Notes: generated by a model not told the origin, from the sequence alone. A DNA stretch of 64,000 bases from JAWKXU01 sp020446465 (GCA_041396845.1 JAWKXU010000001.1:558001-622000), one strand, 5' to 3'; counted from the first letter of the stretch, positions 8,394 to 17,815 are shown. Numbers and translations: made by a program.

Positions 8394-10505
8394 GTGGGGA
8401 AGAGCCTGATTGCAATTTCGCTGGCTGCATTGCTGGCGTTGGGTGGCTGCTCGAAAAGCGCGGATGACGGCTCGGCCTGGGAAGCATTGCTGGCAGCCAG
8501 CAAAGACCCTGCGGACTGGGTGACACACGGCGGTAATTTTGAAGAGCAGCGTTTCAGCAAGCTCACGCAGGTAACTGACAAGAACGTGACGGACCTTGGT
8601 CTTGCATGGACATATGAGTTCGATACGACCCGCGCGCAGGAAACCACGCCGCTTGAATATGATGGTGTGCTTTATGTAACCTCTGCATGGTCGAAGGTGT
8701 TTGCGTTCGTGTCCGCCAGTGGCAAGCTGCTCTGGAGTTATGACCCCGAAGTGCCCGGCGAATTCGGCGCGAAAGGATGTTGCGATGTCGGCAACAGGGG
8801 CGTGGCGATCTATGACGGGAAGCTATATCTCGGTACATTCGATGGTCGCCTGATTGCGCTCGATACCAAGACGGGCAAGCCTGTCTGGTCGGTTGTGACG
8901 GTCGATCAGTCGAAGACCTACACGATTACCGGCGCACCCCGGATCGTGAAGGGCAAAGTCCTGATCGGCAATGGCGGGGCAGAACTTGGCGGGCGCGGCT
9001 ATGTGACAGCATACGACGCGGAAACCGGGAAACAGGCGTGGCGCTTCTACACGGTGCCGGGCAATCCGGCAGATGGCCCCGATAACGCTGCATCCGACAA
9101 GGTTCTGGCTGAAAAGGCCGGCAAGACATGGTTCGGTGATTACTGGAAAACCGGCGGCGGTGGCACAGTCTGGGATTCCATTGTCTATGACGAGGAACTC
9201 GACCAGCTCTATATTGGTGTCGGAAACGGAAGTCCGTGGAACCACAAGGTCCGCAGTGAGGGCAAGGGCGACAACCTGTTCCTGTCTTCGATTGTTGCGC
9301 TTGATCCGGATACGGGCGAATATCTCTGGCATTATCAGGAAACGCCGGGCGAAAGCTGGGACTACACCGCCACCCAGCAGATTACCCTGGCGACGCTCAA
9401 CATTGATGGTCAGCCGCGCAAGGTGCTGATGCAGGCTCCCAAAAACGGCTTTTTCTTTGTGCTGGACCGGACAGATGGCAAGCTTATTTCGGCGAAGAAC
9501 TATGTCGATGTGAACTGGGCCACAGGGTATGATCTAAAGACGGGGCGCCCGATAGAAGACCCCAAGGCACGGTATGACGATGGCGCCTATGTCGCTATTC
9601 CCGGCGCATTGGGTGCGCATAACTGGCATCCGATGGCGTTCAGCCCGCAAACGGGGCTGGTCTATATCCCCGCGCACCGGGCCCTCTTCGGCTATGAGGA
9701 TGACAAGGCTCCGTTCAAGTTTCGGCCCGGACGCTGGAATCTGGCTATCAAAGGGGCAGGGGCTGCCCCGTCTGACGATCCGGCGGCGTTCAAGAATGTC
9801 CGTGCAATGTTGAGCGGGCGCCTCATCGCCTGGGATCCGGTCAAACAACAGGAAGCATGGGGCTTCGAATATTCCGAACCCTGGAACGGTGGCACATTGG
9901 CGACTGCGGGGAACCTTGTCTTCCAGGGTGATACCAAAGGTGATCTGCGTGCCTTTGCTGCCGACAGCGGCAAGGTGCTGTGGACCGTCAACCTCGGGAT
10001 CGCCATTATTGCCCCCCCTGTGACTTACGCTGTGGACGGCGAACAATATCTTGCCGTTGCAGCGGGCTATGGCGGAGCCTACGCGTTGACGTCGGCCTAT
10101 AATGACAATCCAGGCCCAAGGCCGAATGGTCGGCTCTATGTCTTCAAACTGGGGGGCAAGGCTGCCATGCCGAAGATCGTGCGACCCGAAGCTGGTCCGG
10201 CGAACCCGCCCGCCGATCAATTTACCCCTGCGCAAATCGCCAAGGGTGACAAGCTGTTCGCCCAGGATTGCTGGGCCTGCCATGGTCCGGGCGCCATTTC
10301 GAGCGGTGTTGCGCCCGATCTGCGCCGGTCCGGTGCGTTGTCGAGCGCCGAAGCCTGGAAACTGATTGTGGCTGGAGGTGCCTTGAAGCAGCATGGCATG
10401 ATCAGCTTTTCCGATTACTATAGCGATGCGGACGTTGAGGATATTCGGGCCTATGTCGGCACTCGTGCAAAACTGCTTCAGAAACAGGAAGGCGGTGCGA
10501 AGTAA
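8394..10505 (+). CDS. PQQ-dependent alcohol dehydrogenase with C-terminal cytochrome c (quinohaemoprotein), lipoprotein
   Basis: A 703-residue type II quinohaemoprotein dehydrogenase. The N-terminus is a lipoprotein signal with Cys19 in LGGC, which differs from the usual cleaved secretory signal of soluble enzymes. The eight-bladed propeller follows, with adjacent cysteines in KGCCDVG typical of the PQQ-site vicinal disulfide and repeated tryptophan docking motifs. The C-terminal cytochrome c domain binds haem through CWACH (626-630). It starts at GTG 8394 with AGGGGA five bases upstream. It would oxidise an alcohol in the periplasm and pass electrons to the respiratory chain. No PQQ-synthesis genes lie in the window. 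TAATG overlap with the following esterase indicates one operon. Confidence 0.92.
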   Translation: MGKSLIAISLAALLALGGCSKSADDGSAWEALLAASKDPADWVTHGGNFEEQRFSKLTQVTDKNVTDLGLAWTYEFDTTRAQETTPLEYDGVLYVTSAWSKVFAFVSASGKLLWSYDPEVPGEFGAKGCCDVGNRGVAIYDGKLYLGTFDGRLIALDTKTGKPVWSVVTVDQSKTYTITGAPRIVKGKVLIGNGGAELGGRGYVTAYDAETGKQAWRFYTVPGNPADGPDNAASDKVLAEKAGKTWFGDYWKTGGGGTVWDSIVYDEELDQLYIGVGNGSPWNHKVRSEGKGDNLFLSSIVALDPDTGEYLWHYQETPGESWDYTATQQITLATLNIDGQPRKVLMQAPKNGFFFVLDRTDGKLISAKNYVDVNWATGYDLKTGRPIEDPKARYDDGAYVAIPGALGAHNWHPMAFSPQTGLVYIPAHRALFGYEDDKAPFKFRPGRWNLAIKGAGAAPSDDPAAFKNVRAMLSGRLIAWDPVKQQEAWGFEYSEPWNGGTLATAGNLVFQGDTKGDLRAFAADSGKVLWTVNLGIAIIAPPVTYAVDGEQYLAVAAGYGGAYALTSAYNDNPGPRPNGRLYVFKLGGKAAMPKIVRPEAGPANPPADQFTPAQIAKGDKLFAQDCWACHGPGAISSGVAPDLRRSGALSSAEAWKLIVAGGALKQHGMISFSDYYSDADVEDIRAYVGTRAKLLQKQEGGAK

Positions 10506-11431
10506 TGGGCGGGCCGTTTGTTTTGCCCGAAACCGCCTCTCTGCTCGAACTGCTGGCGGCGCAACCGGGGCCGCACCTTGCCGAAATCCCGGCTGGGGAC
10601 GCGCGGGCGGTATATCATGTGCTTGGCGAGATGTTCGATGAGCCCGCCGATACCTCGATAAGGACGCTGGATTTTGAGGGGCCGGCTTGTCCCTTGCGCG
10701 CCTATTTCCCCGGTGAGGCCAAGGCAGGGCCGGTGATCGTCTATGCGCACGGCGGGGGCTGGGTGATTGGCGATCTTGGAACGCACGATTCTATATGTGC
10801 CCTGATTGCCCGTGCTACCGGCTTGCGCGTGGTGGCGGTTGATTACCGGCTGGCACCGGAACACGCCTTTCCAGCAGCGCACGAGGATTGCCTCGCGGCG
10901 GCGCGATTTGTTCTCAACGGGCCTCCGGAGCTTGAGGCGCCAGTGACCGCGATCGCCGTTGCAGGGGACAGTGCAGGGGGTAATCTTGCCTATCACATGG
11001 CTGCATCGCTCGGCCGGGAAAGTGTGGTTGGCCAGTTGCTGATCTATCCGGTTACGGATTGCACAAGCCCGGAGAAAGGCTCTTACGCCGAATTTGCCGA
11101 AGGGTATTTGCTGGACCGTCGGTTGATGGACCGGTTTATCAACGATTATCTTCCGCAAGAGGCAGACAGGGGGCATCGTGACGTTTCGCCCTTGCTTCAT
11201 CCACTCCCCGACAACTTGCCACCGGCAGTCGTGCTGACTGCCGGGCTGGACCCGTTGCGAGACCAGGGCCGCATGCTCGCCGCGCGTATGGCGGAGCGAG
11301 GGGTTGAAACACATTTGATCGAAGCGGCAGGGCTGATTCATGGTCTTGCCACGATGCGGAAAGGGCTTCCCGGCGGTGATCGCGTAATTCGCCGCGCGCT
11401 GGCATGTTTTGCTGATATGATTGGCTTATAA
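10505..11431 (+). CDS. alpha/beta hydrolase, hormone-sensitive-lipase (family IV) esterase
   Basis: A 308-residue esterase. The oxyanion motif HGGGW precedes the nucleophile elbow GDSAGGN, and the Asp (LDPLRDQ) and His (LIHGLATM) of the triad are in the normal order, as in the HSL/alpha-beta hydrolase fold-3 family. The start shares one base with the stop of the quinoprotein dehydrogenase (TAATG). Its place behind a Baeyer-Villiger-type monooxygenase suggests that it hydrolyses the ester product; this is inference from context. It is the last gene of the catabolic set before the nitrate island. Confidence 0.88.
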   Translation: MGGPFVLPETASLLELLAAQPGPHLAEIPAGDARAVYHVLGEMFDEPADTSIRTLDFEGPACPLRAYFPGEAKAGPVIVYAHGGGWVIGDLGTHDSICALIARATGLRVVAVDYRLAPEHAFPAAHEDCLAAARFVLNGPPELEAPVTAIAVAGDSAGGNLAYHMAASLGRESVVGQLLIYPVTDCTSPEKGSYAEFAEGYLLDRRLMDRFINDYLPQEADRGHRDVSPLLHPLPDNLPPAVVLTAGLDPLRDQGRMLAARMAERGVETHLIEAAGLIHGLATMRKGLPGGDRVIRRALACFADMIGL

Positions 11432-11510
11432 GCAGCAAAAAATAATGATAAAAAGTAGTCTTGGGGTGCGGCTGTCAGAACGTTGACGCGCCGATTTACC
11501 AACGCAACGC

Positions 11511-11526
11511 GCGGCGTTGCAAAATA
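11511..11526 (+). promoter_or_regulatory. 16-mer shared by nitrate-island promoter regions, copy 1
   Basis: The sequence GCGGCGTTGCAAAATA lies 27 bases before nasT. It matches 16-mers before nrtA (13383) and nirB (22338) at most positions, with TGCAAAATA invariant. It could be a promoter or activator element of the island. No sigma-54 type GG/GC spacing fits. The 121-base gap between the esterase and nasT holds nothing else recognisable. Confidence 0.4.
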
Positions 11527-11552
11527 TTCTGCTGCGGTGCACAAAGGCGTTC

Positions 11553-12164
11553 ATGCGGATTGCCATCGTCGATGAAAGCACTGTGCGCGCCTCGATTATC
11601 GAGGATGGCCTCGCTGAGCTGGTCGATTGCGAAATCTTCGTTCTGACCGAGCGCAAGGCGCTTCTCGCGCAATTGGCAAAGCTGGAGCCGGACGTTGTTC
11701 TGATCGATCTAGGCAACCCCTCGCGCGACGTGCTGGAAGAGTATTTCGCCGTAAGCCGGGCCTTGTCGAAGCCCATCGCCATGTTTGTCGATGAAAGCGA
11801 CGATGATGCCATCGGTGCGTCGATCGATGCAGGCGTTTCGGCCTATGTCGTCGATGGTCTGTCGGCCAGTCGCATCCGTCCGCTGATGGACCTTGCTGTG
11901 CGTCGCTTCAATGCGTTTGCACGGCTGGAAGCTGACCTTGCCGAAGCGAAAGGCAAGCTGGCCGACCGCGAAATGATTGATCGCGCCAAGCGGATATTGA
12001 TGGACAGCCGCGGCCTGAGTGAACCTGAAGCCTATGGAGAGCTGCGCCGCAAGGCGATGTCCTCCAGCCGCAAGATTGCACAAATCGCAGAAGCGCTGGT
12101 GACGGCGCACGAATTGATGGGCGCTGGCGGTGGGGGCGGCGCTGTGGACGGGGCAAAGACATGA
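11553..12164 (+). CDS. nasT: NasT-like ANTAR-domain antitermination regulator
   Basis: A 203-residue response-regulator-like protein. The receiver-like N-terminus begins MRIAIVDES, and the C-terminal helical ANTAR domain contains DRAKRILMDSRGLSEPEAY (about residues 145-165), the typical RNA-binding signature. ATG 11553 is preferred over an upstream in-frame ATG because AAAGG precedes it at normal spacing and homologues start here. In nitrate-assimilating proteobacteria NasT binds leader RNA and prevents termination when released by NasS. The overlap ATGA with the nasS-like gene, and leader terminators before nrtA and nirB, fit this role well. Confidence 0.9.
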   Translation: MRIAIVDESTVRASIIEDGLAELVDCEIFVLTERKALLAQLAKLEPDVVLIDLGNPSRDVLEEYFAVSRALSKPIAMFVDESDDDAIGASIDAGVSAYVVDGLSASRIRPLMDLAVRRFNAFARLEADLAEAKGKLADREMIDRAKRILMDSRGLSEPEAYGELRRKAMSSSRKIAQIAEALVTAHELMGAGGGGGAVDGAKT

Positions 12165-13369
12165 ACCTGCATCTTACAATCGGCTTTCTCCCCCTTGTCG
12201 ATGCCTGCCTGCCGATACTGGCGCACGAACATGGGTTTGCGGAAGAAGAAAAGCTGACGCTTGATTTCGTGCGCGACGTTTCATGGGCAACCGTGCTCGA
12301 CAGGTTGCTTTACGCCCATACGGACGCGGCGCATCTGATTGCACCGCTGACTATTGCCACCACGCTGGGAAGGGGACGGCCCGCGCAACCGCTCGCGACA
12401 CCGTTTGTGCTGGGTTTGAACGGCAATGCGATCACCTTTGGTCTGGACCTTGCCATCCAACTGGGGCTTGGCGATGCGCTACCGGACCCGGCCGAGCTTG
12501 GCACGAAGTTGCGCGCCCTTGCCACAACGCGTCGGGAAGCCGGGCGGCAACTGCGGTTTGGCGTTGTGCACCGCTATTCCAGCCACAATTACAAGCTGCG
12601 CTACTGGCTTGCAGCATGTGGCATCGTGCCTGACCGCGACGTCGAGATTACAACGGTTGCCCCACCCTTTATTGCCGATGCGCTGGCCGGTGGCGAGATC
12701 GACGGAGCCTGCGTGGGCGAGCCGTGGAACAGTGTCTGCGTGGAACGCGGCGTGGGCGTGATCGGCCTTGCCACGGCACAGATATGGCGGCGCGGCGTTG
12801 AAAAAGTGCTGGCGTTCCGTGCCTCCACACTGGAGGAAAAACGGGCAGAGGCCGAAGCGCTTATTCGCGCGATGCGCAAGGCAGGCGAACATTTCGTGCG
12901 AGAGGAAAACTGGGAAACCAACGCCGCGATTCTGGCGCGCCGCGAATATCTCGACCAGGACGCCGCCCTGATCATGCGCGCCATTTCAGATCGGCTCGTG
13001 CTCAAAAAAGGGCATCCGGCGGTCTATTATTCCGATTTCATGTTCCAGCACCGGGAAGCTGCAAACTTCCCGTGGATCAGCCAGGCGCAGTGGCTCTATA
13101 GCCAGATGGTGCGCTGGGATGGGCTGGAATACAGCGATGCCGACGCCCGGCTGGCGGGGGCAGTGTTTCGCCCCGATGTTTACCGCAGTGCACTAAAAGG
13201 GCTGGGGGACAGCTTGCCCGGCGCAAGCTCCAAGGTTGAAGGCAGCTTGTCACGGCCTACGCCGGTGGGGGCGCAATCTGGTTCTATCATATTGGGAGAA
13301 AACACATTTTTTGATGGACCGAGCTTTGATCCGGACCATATCCGGGCCTATCTTGAAAGCCTCCCATGA
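12161..13369 (+). CDS. nasS: NasS-like cytoplasmic nitrate sensor
   Basis: A 402-residue protein of the NrtA/NasS periplasmic-binding-protein family. It lacks a signal peptide and starts directly with the first strand (MNLHLTIGFLPL), so it should be cytoplasmic, which separates the sensor NasS from the transporter lipoprotein NrtA. The family phrases GNAITF and SSHNYKLRYWLAACG are conserved, and the second is nearly the same as in the NrtA-like protein at 13592. ATG 12161 overlaps the nasT stop. By the known Paracoccus/Azotobacter model it holds NasT inactive without nitrate or nitrite and releases it when they bind. Confidence 0.9.
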   Translation: MNLHLTIGFLPLVDACLPILAHEHGFAEEEKLTLDFVRDVSWATVLDRLLYAHTDAAHLIAPLTIATTLGRGRPAQPLATPFVLGLNGNAITFGLDLAIQLGLGDALPDPAELGTKLRALATTRREAGRQLRFGVVHRYSSHNYKLRYWLAACGIVPDRDVEITTVAPPFIADALAGGEIDGACVGEPWNSVCVERGVGVIGLATAQIWRRGVEKVLAFRASTLEEKRAEAEALIRAMRKAGEHFVREENWETNAAILARREYLDQDAALIMRAISDRLVLKKGHPAVYYSDFMFQHREAANFPWISQAQWLYSQMVRWDGLEYSDADARLAGAVFRPDVYRSALKGLGDSLPGASSKVEGSLSRPTPVGAQSGSIILGENTFFDGPSFDPDHIRAYLESLP

Positions 13370-13382
13370 CCAGATTTTTTAT

Positions 13383-13398
13383 GGTGCAGTGCAAAATA
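13383..13398 (+). promoter_or_regulatory. 16-mer shared by nitrate-island promoter regions, copy 2
   Basis: GGTGCAGTGCAAAATA lies at the start of the 222-base nrtA leader. The nirB leader has the same element differing at one base, and in both leaders a CCGAATC(A/G)G motif follows 17-18 bases later, so the shared block extends beyond the 16-mer and may be promoter plus transcript start. Confidence 0.5.
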
Positions 13399-13451
13399 CC
13401 CTTTGCTTGCGAGAGCCGAATCAGTTAAGCAGCATCTTGTCCGGCAAAGTT

Positions 13452-13469
13452 GCATCCAAGGACGGATGC
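13452..13469 (+). promoter_or_regulatory. candidate ANTAR hexaloop hairpin in nrtA leader
   Basis: GCATCC and GGATGC form a 6-bp stem around the six-base loop AAGGAC. ANTAR regulators recognise hairpins with six-base loops having A at position 1 and G at position 4, and this loop has both. It lies 44 bases before the leader terminator. Confidence 0.5.
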
Positions 13470-13513
13470 GCCAAAGACATTGTCGGTCGCACTATTTACA
13501 ACGTGGCAACGTC

Positions 13514-13561
13514 GCCGCCCGATCAGGTTCTCCAGTGGAGACCGTTCGTGGCGGCTTTTTT
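13514..13561 (+). terminator. intrinsic leader terminator before nrtA
   Basis: GCCGCC (13514-13519) pairs with GGCGGC (13550-13555), an inner GGT-CTCC/GGAG-ACC hairpin fills the loop, and six T residues follow. It lies upstream of the nrtA start, where only an antiterminator could allow expression, as expected for NasT control. Confidence 0.75.
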
Positions 13562-13591
13562 GTGTTGTCCTGATGTGGGGAACGGTATTCG

Positions 13592-15013
13592 ATGCAAGGT
13601 TTCAGGGGTCTTCGACTGGACAGGCGCGGGGTTATCGTGGCGCTGCTGGCGGGCGTTGCGCTTGCCGGGTGCGGCTCAAAAAGCGATGCGGGCAGTGATA
13701 CCGTGGCGGCTGCAGCCGTGGACGGCGCGATCGAAAAGCCAAGCCTCAAGCTGGGCTTTATCAAGCTGACAGACATGGCCCCGCTCGCCATTGCAAAGGA
13801 AAAGGGCTTTTTTGCAGAAGAAGGCCTCAACGTCACGCTGGAGCCGCAGGCCAACTGGAAAGTCCTGCTCGATGGCGTGATTGGCGGGCAGCTTGACGGC
13901 GCGCACATGCTGGCTGGCCAGCCTATCGCCGCCACGATCGGATATGGCACGAAGGCTGACCTCATTGCGCCGCTCAGCCTCGATCTCAACGGCAATGCGA
14001 TCACGCTTTCCAACAAGGTCTGGTCGATGATTGCGCCGACCCTGCCCAAGGGGGCAGATGGAAAGCCCAAACACCCGATTTCTGCCGCCGCGCTAAAGCC
14101 GGTGGTCGCCAGCTTTGAACAGCAAGGCAAGCCGTTCAAGATGGGCATGGTGTTCCCGGTCAGCACGCACAACTACGAACTGCGCTACTGGCTGGCTGCC
14201 GGCGGCCTTAATCCGGGGTATTACACGCCCGGTGACGTGGGCGGCACGGTCGATGCCGATGTGCAGCTTTCAGTTACGCCGCCGCCGCAGATGCCCGCGA
14301 CGCTGGAGGCCGGCACGATTGAGGGTTATTGCGTCGGTGAACCGTGGAACCAGGCTGCCGTCCAGAAAAAGATCGGCGTGCCGGTGATTACCGACGATGA
14401 AATCTGGCATGACAACCCGGAGAAGGTTCTGGGCCTTCGCAAGGATTTTGCCGAAAAATATCCCGCCACAACCGCCGCCATGTTGCGTGCGATCATCAAG
14501 GCGCAACAGTGGCTCGATGCCGATGACGGCAAGAACCGCCCGGAAGCGGTGAAGATCCTCTCCCAGTCGAACTACGTCGGTGCCGATTATGACGTGATCG
14601 CCGCATCCATGACGGGCAAGTTCACCTTTGAGGCTGACGACACCCGGCCTGCGCCGGGGTTCAATATCTTCTTCGACAAGTTTGCAGGCTACCCCTACTA
14701 TTCCGACGCGATCTGGTATCTCACCCAGATGCGCCGCTGGGGCCAGATTGCCGAAGACAAGACCGATCAGTGGTATTTCGATACGGCCAAGGCCGTCTAT
14801 CGCCCCGACCTCTATCTCGCTGCTGCCAAGAAACTGGCCGATGATGGCGTGATCCCCGCTGGCAGCGTGCCCGAAACCGACGGCTTCCGTGGGGAGCAGG
14901 GCGGATTTCTCGATGGGGTCACTTACGATGGCAAACAGCCCAATGCCTATCTCGCCAAGCTCAAGATCGGGCTGAAGCAGGGACAGACCGTGACTGCCGC
15001 GGGCGTGAAGTAA
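13592..15013 (+). CDS. nrtA: nitrate ABC transporter substrate-binding lipoprotein
   Basis: A 473-residue NrtA-type binding protein. It begins with a signal peptide ending in the lipobox LAGC (Cys27), so it should be anchored to the periplasmic face of the membrane. Family signatures include the first strand KLGFIKLTDMAPLA, the segment GNAITL and STHNYELRYWLAAGG. It is about 70 residues longer than NasS, mostly through the signal and linker. The gene follows an attenuator-like leader and is followed by the permease and ATPase genes, forming an nrtABCD operon for nitrate (possibly also nitrite) uptake. Confidence 0.92.
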   Translation: MQGFRGLRLDRRGVIVALLAGVALAGCGSKSDAGSDTVAAAAVDGAIEKPSLKLGFIKLTDMAPLAIAKEKGFFAEEGLNVTLEPQANWKVLLDGVIGGQLDGAHMLAGQPIAATIGYGTKADLIAPLSLDLNGNAITLSNKVWSMIAPTLPKGADGKPKHPISAAALKPVVASFEQQGKPFKMGMVFPVSTHNYELRYWLAAGGLNPGYYTPGDVGGTVDADVQLSVTPPPQMPATLEAGTIEGYCVGEPWNQAAVQKKIGVPVITDDEIWHDNPEKVLGLRKDFAEKYPATTAAMLRAIIKAQQWLDADDGKNRPEAVKILSQSNYVGADYDVIAASMTGKFTFEADDTRPAPGFNIFFDKFAGYPYYSDAIWYLTQMRRWGQIAEDKTDQWYFDTAKAVYRPDLYLAAAKKLADDGVIPAGSVPETDGFRGEQGGFLDGVTYDGKQPNAYLAKLKIGLKQGQTVTAAGVK

Positions 15014-15050
15014 GCAAGTGACGTTACAGGACAAAGCCGAAGGAACGACC

Positions 15051-16115
15051 ATGGCTACCGCATATGCAGACCATCATGACGAAGCACCAGCGATGCCAGA
15101 TACGGCATCGCCGGAGGCGGGTAGTGTGACGCCTGCCGCAGGGCCAGCGGCGCAGAATAATGACCGTTCAAAGGCATCAAACCCTGTCGCCGCCAAAATG
15201 GGGGCATGGGGTAAAGGGTTGCTGGCGCCGATGCTCGGTATCCTGGCCTTCCTTGGCTTGTGGGCTGTTCTGGCTCCGCAAGTCGATACCTCGCTCGGCG
15301 CTTTGCCGGGGCCGGTGCAAGTGGCCGAACAGGGCGTCGCGCTTTATGATGAATGGTCAGCGGCAAAGGATAGCGAAGCGCAGTTCTATGCCGATCAGGA
15401 CGCGCGCAACGAAGCCGCCATCGCTGCCGGGAATCCGGGGGCAGTGCGTGATTTTGTCTATGCCGGGCCGCCCACATTCCTTGACCAGATATTCACGTCG
15501 CTGAAGACAGTGGCGCTGGGTTTCCTGCTGGCAACCGCGGTGGCTGTGCCGCTGGGGCTGCTTGCCGGGCTGTCACCCCTGTTTAACGCCGCGATCAATC
15601 CGCTGGTGCAGATCATGAAGCCGGTCAGCCCGCTCGCCTGGTTGCCAATCGTGACCATGGTTATTTCGGCCACGATCACGGGGGCGGATCCGCTCTTGCC
15701 CAAGGCCTTCGTGATTTCGGCAATCGTGGTGATGCTCTGTTCGCTCTGGCCGACGCTTATCAATACGGCTGTCGGCGCGGCGAGCATTGACAAGGATTTG
15801 CTCAACGTCGGGCGCGTGTTGAAACTTAGCTGGTTTGCAAAGCTGATCAAGCTCGTTCTGCCCAGTTCCCTGCCCTATATCTTCACAGGCATGCGGCTGT
15901 CGCTGGGCGTGGGCTGGATGGTGCTGATTGCCGCAGAAATGCTCGCGCAGAATCCCGGCCTTGGCAAGTTCGTCTGGGATGAGTTCCAGAACGGCAGTTC
16001 GCAGAGCCTCGCACGCATCATGTTTGCGGTCATCGTCATCGGCTTTATCGGCTTCGTGCTCGACCGGATCATGATGGCGCTGCAGTCGCTGGCCTCCAGA
16101 AACCACCAGATCTGA
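15051..16115 (+). CDS. nrtB: nitrate ABC transporter permease
   Basis: A 354-residue BPD_transp_1 permease. The first 45 residues are a polar Ala/Pro-rich tail before the first membrane segment (GLLAPMLGILAFLGLWAVL). A periplasmic or cytoplasmic insertion of about 75 residues precedes the core, which contains the NrtB-type sequence KPVSPLAWLPI and the EAA-like loop ending GMRLSLGVGWMV. ATG 15051 is preferred over an upstream GTG because GAAGGAACG precedes it. It lies between the binding lipoprotein and the fused ATPase of the same transporter. Confidence 0.92.
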   Translation: MATAYADHHDEAPAMPDTASPEAGSVTPAAGPAAQNNDRSKASNPVAAKMGAWGKGLLAPMLGILAFLGLWAVLAPQVDTSLGALPGPVQVAEQGVALYDEWSAAKDSEAQFYADQDARNEAAIAAGNPGAVRDFVYAGPPTFLDQIFTSLKTVALGFLLATAVAVPLGLLAGLSPLFNAAINPLVQIMKPVSPLAWLPIVTMVISATITGADPLLPKAFVISAIVVMLCSLWPTLINTAVGAASIDKDLLNVGRVLKLSWFAKLIKLVLPSSLPYIFTGMRLSLGVGWMVLIAAEMLAQNPGLGKFVWDEFQNGSSQSLARIMFAVIVIGFIGFVLDRIMMALQSLASRNHQI

Positions 16116-16129
16116 AAGGGGCACGCGCC

Positions 16130-17815
16130 ATGACCGATCAACCGATCCTGTCACTACGCAAGGTCAGCAAGTCTTACACCAGCAAGACTGGCGCAACGAC
16201 CCATGTGCTCGACGCCATTGATCTTGATGTCAGGGAAGGAGAGTTCATTGCCGTGCTGGGTTTTTCCGGTGCTGGCAAGACGACGCTGATTTCATCCATA
16301 GCCGGGCTGGTGGAGCCTGACAGCGGTGCCATCATGCTGCGCGGCGCGCCGGTCAGCGGGCCGGGCAAGGACAGGGGCCTTGTTTTTCAGTCCTATTCGC
16401 TGTTCCCCTGGCTGACCGTAAAGCAGAATGTGGCGCTGGCCGTCGATGCAGTCCACAAGGGTCGTTCGGCGGATGAACGCGCAGCGCTGGTGCAGCAGAA
16501 GGTCGAACTGGTCGGCCTTGGCCATGCGATGGACCGCAAGCCAGCGCAGTTGTCAGGCGGAATGCGCCAGCGCGTCGCCGTTGCGCGGGCGCTGGCGATG
16601 GAGCCGGAAATCCTGCTGCTGGATGAGCCGCTGTCGGCGCTTGATGCGCTGACCCGCGCCAAGTTGCAGGATGAGATCGAACGTATCCGAAAGGAAGAAA
16701 ACCGCACTATCATCCTCGTTACCAACGACGTTGATGAGGCGCTGCTCCTGGCCGACCGTGTCGCGGTGCTGACCCCTGCGCCCGCGGCGCGGATCGGCCA
16801 GACCTTCGATGTCAACGTGCCGCGCCCGCGCGACCGCGAAGCAGTGAACGACGACCTTGCTTACCAGAGCCTGCGTGGCCGCATTGTCAGTTACCTTTCC
16901 AGCCTCAACGATCAGGCGGGAAGTGTTGGCGAAAGCGAGGTTGATTTGCCCAATGTCGCGCCGCTTGATCTTGCGCCGCCGCCAAAGGCTTATCGCGATG
17001 CCGCGCAAAGCCCGGTGGAGAAACGCTTTCTGGAGTTCTACAAGCTCGACAAGATCTACCCGACGCCCAAGGGGCCGCTCAAGGTGGTGGACGACTTCAG
17101 CCTGCTGATGGACCGTGGCGAGTTCGTGTCGCTGATCGGACATTCGGGCTGCGGCAAATCCACCGTGTTGACGATGGCGGCTGGCCTCAATGCCATTTCC
17201 GGTGGAGGCATTGTGCTCGAAAACCGGGAAATCGACATTGCCGGGCCTGACAAGGCCGTAGTGTTCCAGGCCCCCAGCCTGATGCCGTGGCTGACTGCAC
17301 GCCAGAATGTCGCACTGGGGGTGGAGCGGGTTTACCCCCATGCTTCTGCCGGTGAGCGGCGCGATATTGTCGATTATTACCTCGACCGGGTCGGTCTGGG
17401 CGATGCGAAAGACAAGATGGCAGCAGAAATGTCGAACGGAATGCGCCAGCGCGTCGGCATTGCCCGCGCCTTTGCCCTGTCACCCAAACTGCTGCTTCTG
17501 GATGAGCCATTCGGAATGCTCGACAGCCTGACCCGCTGGGATCTGCAGGATGTGCTGGTCGAGGTGTGGAACCGCACCAAGGTGACTGCGATCATGGTCA
17601 CGCATGATGTCGATGAAGCAATCCTGCTGGCGGACCGGGTAGTCATGATGACCAATGGTCCCAACGCCACCATTGGCAAAATTCTGGATGTCGATTTGCC
17701 GCGCCCACGCGATCGCAAGGCGCTGCTCGATGATCCGCAGTTCTATCATTACCGGCAGGAGGTTCTGCACTTCCTTGCCGAATACGATCACGGGCCAGAG
17801 GCGAAAGCCGCCTGA
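16130..17815 (+). CDS. nitrate ABC transporter ATP-binding protein, two fused ABC domains (NrtC-NrtD-like)
   Basis: A 561-residue protein with two complete ABC modules in tandem. The first has Walker A GFSGAGKTT (about 44-52) and signature LSGGMRQR; the second has Walker A GHSGCGKST (338-346) and a signature reading MSNGMRQR, where the usual SGG is SNG. Both have Walker B LLLDEP followed by S-A-L-D or G-M-L-D. In cyanobacteria NrtC and NrtD are separate and NrtC carries a binding-protein-like regulatory domain; here that domain is absent and the two ATPases are joined. The gene lies 14 bases behind nrtB. Confidence 0.92.
   Translation: MTDQPILSLRKVSKSYTSKTGATTHVLDAIDLDVREGEFIAVLGFSGAGKTTLISSIAGLVEPDSGAIMLRGAPVSGPGKDRGLVFQSYSLFPWLTVKQNVALAVDAVHKGRSADERAALVQQKVELVGLGHAMDRKPAQLSGGMRQRVAVARALAMEPEILLLDEPLSALDALTRAKLQDEIERIRKEENRTIILVTNDVDEALLLADRVAVLTPAPAARIGQTFDVNVPRPRDREAVNDDLAYQSLRGRIVSYLSSLNDQAGSVGESEVDLPNVAPLDLAPPPKAYRDAAQSPVEKRFLEFYKLDKIYPTPKGPLKVVDDFSLLMDRGEFVSLIGHSGCGKSTVLTMAAGLNAISGGGIVLENREIDIAGPDKAVVFQAPSLMPWLTARQNVALGVERVYPHASAGERRDIVDYYLDRVGLGDAKDKMAAEMSNGMRQRVGIARAFALSPKLLLLDEPFGMLDSLTRWDLQDVLVEVWNRTKVTAIMVTHDVDEAILLADRVVMMTNGPNATIGKILDVDLPRPRDRKALLDDPQFYHYRQEVLHFLAEYDHGPEAKAA

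Noticed and set aside
13370..13591. sigma-54 promoter in the nrtA leader (TGG...TTGC)
   Set aside because: The GG and GC elements cannot be placed with the required 10-base spacing in this or the other two copies of the 16-mer.
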